64,000 bases of DNA from Hypholoma sublateritium FD-334 SS-4. Its lineage: Eukaryota; Basidiomycota; Agaricomycetes; Agaricales; Strophariaceae. Below are positions 10,557 through 22,030 of the stretch, piece by piece. Made by a program: the position numbers and the translations under genes. Positions within the stretch are counted from its first letter, which is position 1. The number at the start of each line of letters is the position of its first letter. Where the stretch lies: positions 558,001 through 622,000 of the forward strand of contig KN817522.1 of the NCBI GenBank assembly GCA_000827495.1, read 5' to 3'. The notes under the pieces are model-generated. The model did no database searches and was not told the DNA's origin. It was given only the letters and a program-made list of their open reading frames with translations.

Positions 10557-12055
10557 ATGTCTACCGGTTTGTACGAAGAGCTCGGTGTCTCTCCAAACGC
10601 CTCCCAGGACGAAAGTAGGCTGTGCTCGACCCGCCGCTAATTACCCGACTAACATCCACAACAGTCCGCAAGGCCTACAAGAAACGAGCGCTGCAGACGC
10701 ATCCCGACCGTCTTCCACAGGGCGCAACTGCTGCAGACAAGTCCGATTCAGATGAGAAGTTTCGCAGAGTGCGCCAAAACAGTTCGCCATTGTTCAAAGA
10801 CGCTTACATATGTACAGGTCAATAACGCATACGAGGTGCTGAGCGATCCCGCAAAGAGAAAGGCGAGTGCTGTGCATAGCATATCTGGCATCCCTAACCT
10901 CATCTGCAGGAGTATGATCTGCTCGGCGTCTGGCCCCCTCCAGAAGAAGAGCATTTCTCCCCTCGAACGCCCAGTGGAAGCCATCAAAGAGACTATCGCT
11001 CTCATTACCCCTCTCGAAGCCAAACCTTCCCTAACCCCTTCTACTCTCATCACAATAACCCTTTCTCAGCCTTTGAATTCACCGATCCATTCACCTTGTT
11101 CAATTCTATCTTTGAAGGTACACCATTCCAAGCCAGGTCTCGCTCTCGCCATCACTCCTATTCTCGCCCCATGGATCCATTCCATGATCATATGTTCAGG
11201 ATGCAGGCAGAGATAGAGACTTTCATGGACGACATAGATCACGATCCGTTTAGCATGAGCATGGGCGGAGGAATGGGCTTCGGACTCCCCGGGCCGTTTG
11301 CGCCGATAATACAGATACCAGCCTCTCACCACAGTTCGAGTACTAGCCGTGGAGGACGGTGGGTATCGGAAAGTATAGTTTCTTCCACCGTAAACGGGGT
11401 CACTCAGACTGTCCGTAAACGTGTGGACTCTGATGTGAGTCGCGTCGTCCCTGTGCAAGATATCTCTTCGCTTACATCTTGTTTCCCTGCATTCAGGGTA
11501 ATGAACACATTACCCGTACATTACCAGACGGACGCGAAGTCCGCACTATCAACGGGATCGAGCAGCATCGAAACGAATATGCACCTCAAATAGAACCGAA
11601 GTCTAGACGAGCCAACGAGTCCTCCGGACATAGGTATCTACCTCCGGCGCCTGTGCATGCTCAACCCATGCCGAGTTCCTCGCGAATGGACTATACTCAC
11701 ACCCCTCCTCCCCCGTATGCGCCAAGATCTCCCACTTTCCGGGATGCCCCTCGTAAGTGTTTATACGCCTCGTCAGACCACTGTCAAATTAATAAAATAT
11801 CCCCTCTGCAGCTCCCATGGACAGGCACCGGCGTTCTCGTAGAAATTCCGATAAATGTACGAGTGATTTTCCCTTTTCAACCCTCGGATCTGAATAATAA
11901 CTACTTTCATTAGATGCGTATGCTTCTAACCCTAGTGGGTAAAATCGTTTCATAAATAGCTGCGTCGCGTACAGGAGGCTGATACCTATTTACCAGATCC
12001 CGATCCTCGCCCACACGAAGATAGACCGCAAAGGAAGAAATGGTGGCCCAATTAA
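10557..12055 (+). CDS. DnaJ (Hsp40) domain protein, DNAJB6-like layout
   Basis: The J domain is complete: GLYEELGVSPNASQDEIRKAY across intron 1 (donor at 10615), KKRALQTHPDRLP with the HPD motif that stimulates Hsp70, and VNNAYEVLSDPAKRKEYDLLG. A region rich in Phe, Pro, His and Ser follows (PFYSHHNNPFSAFEF), then MSMGGGMGFGLPGPF and a GGRWVSESIVSSTVNG stretch resembling the C-terminal part of the DNAJB2/B6 group. No Cys-rich zinc domain is present. The JD end requires a 47-nt intron at 10863-10909 that begins with GC instead of GT. The last exon is uncertain: the likely terminus EDRPQRKKWWPN ends at 12055, but its phase does not fit the best upstream donor, so the stop may lie slightly elsewhere. 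Confidence 0.82.
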
Positions 12056-12770
12056 TTGCCTTCCCCTGCATGCCATCAATGCGGGATCGGTATGCTTTTA
12101 ATTTCAAGTCTGCTTCTTTTTCATTTTGTCGAATTCTTTTGCGAACTGGAACTCTTTTGCTAGTGGAGTCGACGGCCCGTATGATGTCCTGTTTCGCTCG
12201 TTCGTTCCTTTAACGTAGTCAGTCGAAATTATTACCAATTACCAATCCCTTTTCTACTTGTACACCTAAATTGTACTATATAGTATGCAACCCTGAAGCT
12301 TTCAATGTCGGTTGTTAGATTTATATATGCTTCCCCTTTGCTGTTTTAGTGTACCAATGTAATATAACCATGCCGTAGATATCGTCGAGTGATAATCGCG
12401 TGCCAGACGACTGTTTGTTTCCGAGTCTGACAGTGACAACTGCCAGCAAAACGGGAGACATTTTCAAAAAAAAACCTCTCCTTGTGTGCCATTGATTGCC
12501 TACGCACCATAATGTACTCTGTGGTCTCGGAGTGGGCCCCAGTGGACAGCTTGGAGCGACGACGAAACGGCAGCGGCCCGGGACTAGTGTCATGGTTTAT
12601 TTGGACTATGCTATATCGGGTCATTTAATCCAAACACGGCGGGCCTTGGGCGGGCCATGAAGGGTTTTCGAAAACGTCTACCGTGACCGTTTGCTAAATG
12701 CCTAGCTGGAAAACGCCTCTAAAATCTCTGTGTGCGCATTATTAATTCATCGACTTTCCTGGGCCGCAAA
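12056..12770. other. Intergenic, about 0.7 kb
   Basis: AT-rich in part, no gene recognised. It separates the DnaJ gene from the HNH relic. Confidence 0.5.
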
Positions 12771-13831
12771 ATGGCGACCCCGAATGACTTGAGTCCCCGA
12801 GCTCTCCCACGCAACAGCTACAATCGTTCCGCGCAGGCACCCCTCCACGACGCTTATGAGGACTGTTTGATGATGGAAGCTAGTGCATGTGCTGATAAAG
12901 ACTCGTATTTCCTCGCCGTCTGGGTTATCTGATCCTGGAGCTTCCACACGAAGCCGGGGAGGTTGTCGCCCGCGAGATCGTTGCTTGCCATGCAAACTTT
13001 GACCGGATGAGATCTCTGTCGCGGTTTTATATTGATCATTTGACTCGACTTTGTGAGCCCTCCTTTAACAAAGCTACCTCCTCAGCGAAGACGTAGAACC
13101 AGCCCCGACGAGCCACCAAGCTGCGAAAAAGTCGGTAAGTATGTACACAACTTCTTTGTTAGGTCATTAAAATTGACCATACTGTTCCATTGAAGGCATT
13201 AAGGCGTGATGGATACAGCTGTGTTGTTACGGGTCGTCCAGACAGAACGAGCGTCCAATCCATGCAACCAGCAGATTTGCAGAAGTACAAATTGGACGAT
13301 AATTCTGTTTATACATCTACCAATCACTGTCATATTTTCCCCCCTTCGACCAACCGATTTGATCAAAATGGTCCTGCCGAGAAGAAAGTGCGTTCAATTA
13401 CATTTACCTGTCGTATAATTTTAAAATCTTTCGACATACCCCAGAAAAAATATGCAGAAAGTGTTTGGAGTATCATTGAGAACTCCAGTCATATTGATAT
13501 GCTATCTGAGCTCAACTTTGAGAACATTCATCACCTTCAAAATGGATTTATGATGCACTCTCAGCTGCATACACTGTTTTGTGAGCTCGATTTGTAGTTT
13601 GAGCCTGTTGCAATGAGTTCTCAGTATATACACTCTTTTCACCGCCCTCTGAATTCATCGCAGGATAATACATGCACAGTTTGTTTGTTGAAGCCTCGCG
13701 ATTACGTCTCTTTTTATCTGCCGGCCAATCACACTATCACATTTACATCCACCGATCCCTGCCTTCCTCTCCCTAATCCTGGCTATCTTAGGCTGCATGC
13801 AGCCATCTGTCGCGTTCTGCTGGATACCTAG
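12771..13831 (+). pseudogene. HNH-nuclease-like gene (basidiomycete HNH family), inactivated
   Basis: Recognisable pieces appear in family order but different frames. LHDAYEDCLMMEASACADKD starts at the ATG, then LGYLILELPHEAGEVVAREI and FYIDHLTRL lie one frame away. HQAAKKSALRRDGYSCVVTG is in another frame again and crosses a good GT...AG intron. NHCHIFPPSTN is the HxxxP-type HNH core. KKYAESVWSIIENSS, LNFENIHHLQNGFMMHSQLH and the terminal CLPLPNPGYLRLHAAICRVL follow. Lesions seen: a frameshift near 12919, a second near 13060-13085, and a TAG at 13595-13597 where the family has Trp (LWFEP). Such HNH proteins are abundant in Agaricomycetes and have no known role. The identification comes from memory of the family. 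Confidence 0.78.
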
Positions 13832-16800
13832 ATCTGGAGGATAGGAAAGTTAAAAACTTGGGAGTGCTGGCTCGCGACGGCTCCTCCGCCGATCTCTTAA
13901 CCTCTCGCTTGACACATTTAGTGTTCGTGGAATAGGAGGGGCATTCTAGGGCATTCTCCTCACGGGTTCTGCTTTCCGTTGCCAAGGGCCAATCTGTTAC
14001 GCTCAATATAAAAGACGAAGGCAGTGTCTAATCGCGACTCGGAAATGGACAATAAGTATAAGGTCACGATTTAACCTTCAGTTGACTATTGTGGCTCTCG
14101 TAGAACGCCTTTTCGACCTGCCTGTAAGTTAACTTTCAAACTCTAGTTAATCGGTACCAAAAAATGTGGTAAACAGTCTATTCTGTAGTCAATATTCGGT
14201 CATTTTGAAGTCGGTGTGTGAAGTCAATGCAAGGTATTTATAAAGTATCCCTTGTGTAAGGTTGGCGGGAACAACGCGGCAGGATTTCCCAACGTCAAAT
14301 GATTTTGCACTTCTGACCGACGTCGGTTTTGTCCGATACGATTCTCACGGTAAGCATCGAGCTCGTTGGAGAGCCTTTTGAAGCGAGGATGGAGATAAAT
14401 ACATGAGTTGTCTGTTAATAATGGTCGATTTTATGTTATACAGTAAATCTCTAAGAGGTCTTGAGCAAAAAATGGACTGGTATGTCCTGTTTTTCTGAAA
14501 AATTGAAGTGCTTTCGAGGTGCTTATAAAAACATAGAGTGGGTTTCAACTTTCTATGACAGTTTACCCAGAAATATATTCGCCAAAAATGCTTTTATCAT
14601 GTGAAAAAAACATAGTAAGTCGTCCGAGATCTGTTTCCATTCCCCAACCTTTATGTCGGTTTTTTGTGTTCGTGTTTATTTCAAGTTTATTCATAGCAAC
14701 TTGTGTTACACGAAGTGTCTCCTCCAGCAGTAGTAGATGTGGTATGTTTTCAGTGATCTAATATCTCCAATATAATATCATCTTTGGATCCACCGAAGCC
14801 TTTATGTCTGGGAATGGTTGGGGAAAGGAGAAAAATGCATTATCTGGACATGATATCATGCTGGCTTGTCAAATTCAAATTCAGGTCAAATTAATCTAAG
14901 TACTAACTGGTAGGCATATTAGAGCTACATAAATTAACACATATGATGTTGCTGAAACATATGTAGTACTATACAATATTAATCTGGATGGGGCTTGGGC
15001 TTGGGGAATGCTGTAGCCAGCGCGCACTGAGCAAGCACGAGCACTGATCATTTCGACTGGAACCCGTCCAGATATGGGAATTGGCCTGTGCGAATTTAGT
15101 GCGGAAGGCAAGTGCGAAATCAAAAATCCTGCCGCGTGGTTCCCGCCAACGCTACTTGTGTCTGGCTTGTAATTGACTTTAAACCGTCTTCACAAATACC
15201 TGGAAATTTCTAAAAAAATCTGGAGTATCATTGCTCTCGTGGAGGATCCCTGGTTCACGAGTCCAGATGGTTTAATCTGGCTATGTACTCATGAGGCGGC
15301 TAGAGTCAATATCAAGGTCGATACATGGTTAGGCGATAACAAATCTAACACAGAAACCCCATGGTCCATGACCCTGTCAATAGAAGTCAGTATACACAGC
15401 AATCCCAGACTCTACTTGCGTCCCGCGCTGCATTTTTGGGCGCAGACTGCCGGCTGCACATGCAAAAGCGAGTTGCAGTGACACTCTCTAGCTCTCCTGT
15501 ATTCCGAAACCATCTGCCCAGAACCCGCGTATCTATGCGCAGAGAACACGCAAAACACAGCGACAGCCTAAGCATGCGTTATATGCATGGCAAGGCACGA
15601 AGAATTCCCCTCGGTCTGCGGACTCACACGAGCCAACGAGGCATTCGGCGCCGTAGCCAGCCGGTGGTAATCTCCAAGACCGGACTCGATAAGACATTGC
15701 GGCGAGTTGATTGCGCTACTCGTGCAGGTGTGTCCGAGGACTGTCGTACGCGTTGCGGCGGGTGTGCAGCAGCACGAAATTGCCGTTTCATTTCGCCAAC
15801 AATTCGCGCTTGTCGCCTATAAGTACTTAGCGATCGCGTCTGTTTCGTAAATAGGTGCCGCCATTGACAGATCCACGGGCACAGACAAAGTACCCCGTTT
15901 TAATGACATGGGTAATTTCCGCTATCTTTGTCGCTGGAGAACCACTGAACCAGCTCTAAACGGCCCGGAATTCACTGCTGCATCGATCAATGTACAAGTA
16001 GGATGTAAGGCCACGACAGTGCAACTGACCTCCATCGCGATATAAATAACGACATTCGTATGTCATTTCACGATTGTGCGTACGTGATTAGCTGTCCACC
16101 ACAGCGCATTGGTGTGCTAAGATGAAGATAATACTTCGTTAATCACGCAAAGAAATCAGAGTAGAGTAACATGCCTTTTGTTTGCATGTAGTGTACACGT
16201 CAAGATAAATGAACGCACACTAACTTGAATTTGATTGTGAGCTGATAATGTGCAGCTAAAAATGACAAGGGGCGCACCAGTTTATGGCCTAGTATGCACA
16301 ACACTAAGATTCAAATGAAAAGATTAGAGAACGCGGTCGCACTGAATCCATCTTCGATGGAATTTACACGTGTGTCTGACTGTGCAGATACACAGTAAGT
16401 AGAATACATCCTGTCCGCCGGGAAAAGAGGGATAATATATAATCTACATTAGAAGAGGCTCGTAGATCAGTTGCCGAGGTCTTCTCGAGGCAATGAGGAA
16501 GAATTCGAGATAGAAAGAAAGGAATGGCTGACGCACAGAAGGAAGAGAAACCAGTTATGCCAGCAGGGAAATGTCTCTGATCCCAATCCTTCAAGCCTGC
16601 AGCGTCAATGAAATGAATAAAGGGCGTCAGGTATATCATGATTGAATACAAATGAGTGTGCGAGACATGTCTGAAAAGATGAAAATAAATAATGATGCGA
16701 GAACGTAATGTGTACAGTAGTAGATCGGCCATAATACCGGGGGGATCCGATGGCGTCATGAGGTAGCGTGGCGAAGATTAGGGCGAGGGTCGACAAGCAA
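13832..16800. other. Gene-free stretch of about 3 kb
   Basis: No gene supported. Open frames (15173-15481, 15361-15822, 16364-16759) have no motif, no splice structure and no codon bias like neighbouring genes. AT-rich segments dominate. No terminal repeats or transposase motif were found by eye. Confidence 0.5.
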
Positions 16801-19278
16801 TTAAATCACGATGGCCGTACGTGACTGGACGGGAGGAAAAGCGGAGGACATAGGGGAGACCTGGCCTTGCCCGTCTTCAAGGCCGCCCGACGATGAGTGA
16901 GAGAAGGGGATAGACGGGCCAGGAGTAGCTGGAAGACCGCCTGCCGGTGATACTTTGCCGATGAACCATGACTGGCGCAAGGGAATTAGTGGTCGATAAG
17001 CATGCAATGGAGTTATAGATAATCACCGGGACCCATCCACGATCGCCTCCAACCTCTTTCACAGCCTGATAGGGATGTGTGAGCTTTCTTCGCTCCATTC
17101 TCGAAATATCAGATGCTTACATATGACCAATGGTTATATCGTTTGAATACCCGCAGCGCATCATCTTTGACAAGATCAAGTTCCTCTTCTCCTTTCTTCT
17201 TGTAATCCATCAATGCAATTCCAGGGAAACTGGTCGATATGATGCTCAGAGGTAAAATCGGTGTTTTGGACACCGCGCTGTCCGGGGATGAACCAGAGGT
17301 TGAACCGTGCTTAGCAGCCGTAGCCTCCGCAATGGCTGATGCAACAGGGACGTTGGTCTCGAGAAGACATCCTGCAGGTACCCATCCTTGTTTGACAATG
17401 TCCGTATCCACAATACCCGAGCCTGTTGGATCGCGTTGTACGACCCACCAACCTCGGGCACGAGATAGAATGACAAAGGTATCACCGCTGAAAGATATTT
17501 TAGTATGGACATTAGCGAGGCCTGCGATCCAAACTCACACTACGACATCAAACTCGTCCTCCTGCTCTGCCATGTAAGGGTATATTGCAACAGCATATGA
17601 TACGCCCGTCGAAGAAGCTGGTGGCATCTCTCTTGCTGATACACTTCCCCCAGTGACCCCAGTTGACGGCTCAGAAGAATCACCCGCTGACCTAGATCTA
17701 GACGCAGGCTGCGAGTTTGTGGATTGGACGGCCAAAGTCGACCCGCTCAGACCAGTACCAGAAGTCGATGATGTTAGATGTGATACTTGCGTAGTAGCAG
17801 ATGCCGGAGTATCCTGTCGCGAGCCATCTGCAGCGGGAGAGAGCATGTTGCCCTCTGGCCATCCGGGCTGCGGACTCAGCCCAGTAGATATTAATGGAGT
17901 TGAAGCAGATAAATCCTGGACTTCCAGCTTCGGTGGTCTGTGCAAATTACGCGCAGTTGACGCTGCTCGTTGGTGGCCTTGCGTTGCCGTAGTAAATGTG
18001 GATTCTTGAGATATGATTGACGAAGCTTTCCGAGCTGCGTGCTTCTGTTGTGCCACTGCGATAGGAGAGCGAATATCTTTCATGTGCTTGAGCATGAATA
18101 CGGGATTCTTCTTGGCATCCTTCAGTTTCTGAAAGAGAAGTAGGGGTTTTTCGTCGTAACTTAGGCATCTTTCTATTCGGTTTCCTATTGAAATATAATG
18201 TGTTCAACAAACATATTTCAGTGTACCTTGCAAAAACTTACCAGAAGGACCATAACAGATGAACATGGCATAGCTTTGCCAATTATCGTTGTTGATACGG
18301 TATTTTTTCAGAGCGGCAGGAAGTACCTTCCAAGTGGGGTCCTCTAAGCTGACTTTAAAGCTCTTGAGATTGTCCGAACTTTCCTGCTTTGTGGCTTTGG
18401 GGGCGTTGAGTGTAGTAGGTGTTTCAGGAGGTGGTGGGATGGCTGCTCGTGCCTTTTCCACAGAAGTCGACGGTCCTGCATGCTGAGAAATGTTCGGGGT
18501 GTTATGTTCAAGCCGTAGAGGTGATGGATGTGGGGATTCCATGTCTGCCTTTGTCGGCGATTTCTGTGGCTTGACAAACTGGGCCCACTTGAACGAAGGC
18601 TGCCTTCGGATTGCCGATGGAGAGTCATCCTGAACACAATCAACTGAATTTTTATAAATCAACGCCAGATCAGAGAGCTTACCGTCTGTCCCGAGGATGA
18701 TCGGATGTTGTTGAATTCTTCCATGAATGATTGTAAGGTCCCTGTCAGATTTCGATTGTCTTCTTCCAGAGTTCGCAAACGTTGAGCTTTTATACCGAAC
18801 CTGTCAAACTTAAGTGCAGTGCTGACGACCTAAATAAGTACCTTGGTCCTTCACTATGGAATGCAGCTTGTCCATATTAATATTTTCCACACGTTCGGGA
18901 GCCTCGGCTGGTGGCACGGTCGTTGAATAAATGCGCAGCCAGCCAAAAAAAGACAACTCACAGGGAGGGACGTAGTGGGTTTCGTCCATCGGAATATTGT
19001 GAGCAAGTTTCACTAGGTATATTGCTTTCAGAATCGATAGCCGTTGGCCGATTGTCGTAATGCCCAGTGCCTTGAGATCTTCAGCTTTCAAGTGGCATAG
19101 CGTGTCTCCCTTGACCTTGTGCTCTGGAGGGACATGAGAGACTGCAAAGACGTGCTGAAGAGCAAACAGTACCTCGAAGTTGACTTTCATACTGGGGGTA
19201 ACCTAGGCTTGAGAGCCAATTGTGAACATCCGTCTCGTCCCAGTCGAGGATATGTCGCTCTGACGCAATGCCGTCCAT
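16801..19278 (-). CDS. Ste50/Ubc2-type MAPK adaptor: SAM, RA and two SH3 domains
   Basis: Ste50-like adaptors link Ras/Cdc42 and the MAPKKK Ste11 in mating, filamentation and osmotic MAPK pathways. Basidiomycete Ubc2 proteins add SH3 domains. The N-terminal SAM domain reads ILDWDETDVHNWLSSLGYPQY, then GDTLCHLKAEDLKALGI and GQRLSILKAIYLVKLAH. A short coiled coil (RLRTLEEDNRNLTG) and a Ser/Pro linker follow. The RA domain is FKVSLEDPTWKVLPAALKKY with LLLFQKLKDAKKNPVFMLKH. SH3-1 reads YAVAIYPYMAEQEDEFDVVV, GDTFVILSRARGWWVVQ and GWVPAGCLLE. SH3-2 reads GIALMDYKKKGEEELDLVKD, ending GWVPSWFIG. Introns are short. The upstream neighbour is a shorter paralogue in the same orientation. Confidence 0.88.
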
Positions 19279-20509
19279 GTAGAGAGCGGTTTATGGGGCG
19301 GATTCGTCTGGATTTGAGTCAATTACAACAGCGAACAGATAGAAAGGATTGACGGCAAGAGGGTCGAATGAAGTAGCGGATGCAAACCAACAAAGTTAAA
19401 CGCAGGTTCCGAATCCAAGGTCGAGGGATTCGTACGTCACGTGCCAGTTTCTGACGTCGCGCACAGCTCGATCGTCGAGTCGGTCTCCCCTATCTTTGCG
19501 ACGTTTAGTATACAACTGACGTGCAACAGTAGATTTTCTGAACAAAAGGTGGTGAGTATCCCAACATTCCTGTAAGATCTGCCGGCAACGGTACTTCCGA
19601 GCTTTGTAGCTCATCTAAGCTCATCTAACAGCTCATTCCCTTCTCATAATAACGACATTTGGTGGTATCAATGTCCCTCTTCAGTTCCCTCTTAGCGTGA
19701 TCACCCCTTGTTCCAAGTATGAAGTCCTTGCTAGCCTGAGATATAATGCACACAGATTAATCTAGTGTGTATAGAATTAACCCTCCAAAAGAACATTGTG
19801 CCTTGTAATCGATACGTGGATAATTTGAAGGGAGGCACTGTAGCAACTCGTAGGATACATTTATAAATAGTATCAAGTAGTAACGATGGCAGTCATGTAA
19901 GTAACCATAGCACATACTAAGTAATCCTAGTTCGCAGGAATAAGTACACGGAATACACTTGTCGTATAGTATTTGCGGTAAGCAAATGAAAGGAGAGGGG
20001 TGGTAAAGCAACGTAACCAATATTGTTGGAGGAAGTGAGGAGAATAAAGCATAAGTATATCCCTGGATAGTCCAGTTAAAGTGATATTGATGAAATTCCG
20101 GGACGTCAAGTACAGTGTTTCGCTTCGGATGCGTAAATCACGAGCACGCCGTCGCGTTGATGGACGTGATACGTATAAGCTGTGTGGGTATGAATGATCG
20201 AGGTGGTGAATGAAGAACGGAGGCGGTTGTATCTCGCCTGTCATGGACATCGTTCAGAGCTATTTGTGGATTGTAGGGAAAAGGAAAAGAAGACCATCGT
20301 CAATAAAAGAACTTCAGCAGCTCTGCTCTAAGCAGAACACATTGCAGTCAGTCACGGTATTGACGTTTCTGGGACTGAAATAAGCGCCCAGATATTAGCG
20401 TATTTCCAATGTTGGAGAAAAGACAGACAGCTGTGTATGGTCCTGGGTATAGGTGAAATCTTGAAGGGGAGATAAAGAGGCTGGGGTACAGTATGAAAGA
20501 GTTTGACGG
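19279..20509. other. Intergenic between the two Ste50-like genes
   Basis: About 1.2 kb with no SH3-like sequence in any frame that could be missing exons of the upstream paralogue. It contains a short direct repeat AGCTCATCTA near 19608-19628. Confidence 0.5.
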
Positions 20510-21730
20510 TCACGAAATTGTCGACGAATTGGGAGTGGGATAAGCTCTGGAGAACGATTGAGCAGTATCCGGCAAGGATTCACGCGAACTGTTATTGTGG
20601 TTATCATTGGCAGAAGAGCGAAGGTCTTTCATATTCTTGAGAACGAAAGCGGGATTCTTTTTCGCATCCTTGAGCTTCTTGAAAAGGTACAGCGGCTTTT
20701 CATCTCTTTGTAACAATCGTTTTGTACGATTGGCTAAATGCGATCAAACATTGTCAGCGTAAGTAATTTGAGTCTAGCGTGGAATATGCTTGCCCTGAGG
20801 TCCAAATGTAATAAACATCTCGTAATCAGGCCATTCTTCGGTGTTGATGCGATGCTTTTTGAGAGCTGCTGGAAGCACCTTCCATGTCGGATCGTCGAGG
20901 CTCACTTTTGCAGTGTCAGAAGTATCGTGACTACCAGATCTAGGCGTGGAATACGCTGTCGAAATACTTTGCGAAGTCGGGGGAGGACTGGAGTTCCCTT
21001 GACGAGCTGTCACCTGGGTTGACCCCAAAGCCGCTCTACCAATAGCTTCTATATCACTGCGTAGATAAGGAATTTTCTTCCTAATCTTTTCTTCTGCCTT
21101 GAAGACGTATAATGAAATTAGACATAGAAAGGAAACTGAGGTTGCACATACGGGCAGTCCCATTGATAACCGAAGCTTCGTAATTTCATCCAAAAATGCA
21201 CGCATGGCATTATTTATTGTTCTGTTATTCTCTTCGAGAGAGCGTAGACGTTGTGCTGTAGTTAATCTAGTCAATAACGACTAACGGATATTACATATTG
21301 GAACGCGCCTTGGTCCATGACACTGGAATGTAGGTGCTCAAGGGAAGTGGCTTCCTTCGCTTCAGCTGGTGGAGATAAATGGTTTGATAAATTTCGCGGT
21401 ACCTAACAAGAATGCACTAACATGGTGGAATGTAATCGTCCTCTCCAAATTCGACATTGTGGGCAATCTTGACCTCATAAATCCCTTTGAGGATTGAAAG
21501 CCGCTGGCCCATTGAAGAAACGCCAATATTCCTGAGTCCTTCGGTGTCCACTAGACAAAGACTGTCTCCCTGTATTCTATGTTCTTTTGAAAATGAGGAT
21601 CATCGATGGCACATAGGGGAATCAATAACATACCTTTGATTTGGCGCTCATAGTGAGCAAAGCCGAGACTCGACAACCACTGGTGCACGTCGGTTTCATC
21701 CCAGTCCAGAATATGTTTTTTCAGATCCAT
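20510..21730 (-). CDS. Short Ste50-like paralogue: SAM and RA domains, no SH3
   Basis: The exon order mirrors the neighbour. SAM is HILDWDETDVHQWLSSLGF, GDSLCLVDTEGLRNIGVSS and GQRLSILKGIYEVKIAHNV. The coiled coil is RLRSLEENNRTINNAMRAF. The linker is much shorter, and RA is AKVSLDDPTWKVLPAALKKH with LYLFKKLKDAKKNPAFVLKN. The frame then ends in a ~30-residue Ser/Asn-rich tail (SFSRAYPTPNSSTIS) at a TGA, with no SH3 domain. The frame is open and splice sites are plausible, so this looks like a functional gene rather than a pseudogene. It could bind the same SAM and RA partners without the outputs recruited by the SH3 domains (inference). Confidence 0.85.
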
Positions 21731-22030
21731 TTCTCGGGCGTTGGAGAAAGAATGTGGGGGAAAGAGTGGCGAACAAATGATGGGGGTCGTGAATAAAAGA
21801 GAAAATCAAGTCAAGATGGCAACATTCAACTAGACATACGCCGACTGTCTGGCTCGGGCCGGCTGCAAGGAGCGGACTCTTTTGTCTATTTGTGGCTCGG
21901 CACGTGGGTTTATTGATAGGCACAGCCACTCCCATCAGTTCCCATCTGCGAATATCGACGCGGAGGATGTTTGACTCGGAGCCTTCACATTTCATCCAAC
22001 GGCCAGCAAGCTGTGTATATTATATAGGCC
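21731..22030. promoter_or_regulatory. 300-bp divergent promoter region
   Basis: Lies between the start codons of the short Ste50-like gene (minus) and the large low-complexity gene (plus). No unambiguous TATA box was seen. Confidence 0.4.

Noticed and set aside
15361..15822. 153-residue plus-strand open frame in the 3-kb gap
   Set aside because: Arg/Ser-rich random-looking translation, no homology recognised, overlaps other frames.
19396..19614. Minus-strand frame between the Ste50-like genes as a possible lost SH3 exon
   Set aside because: Translation (YKARKYRCRQILQECW) has no ALYDY, WW or PSNY-type SH3 motif.
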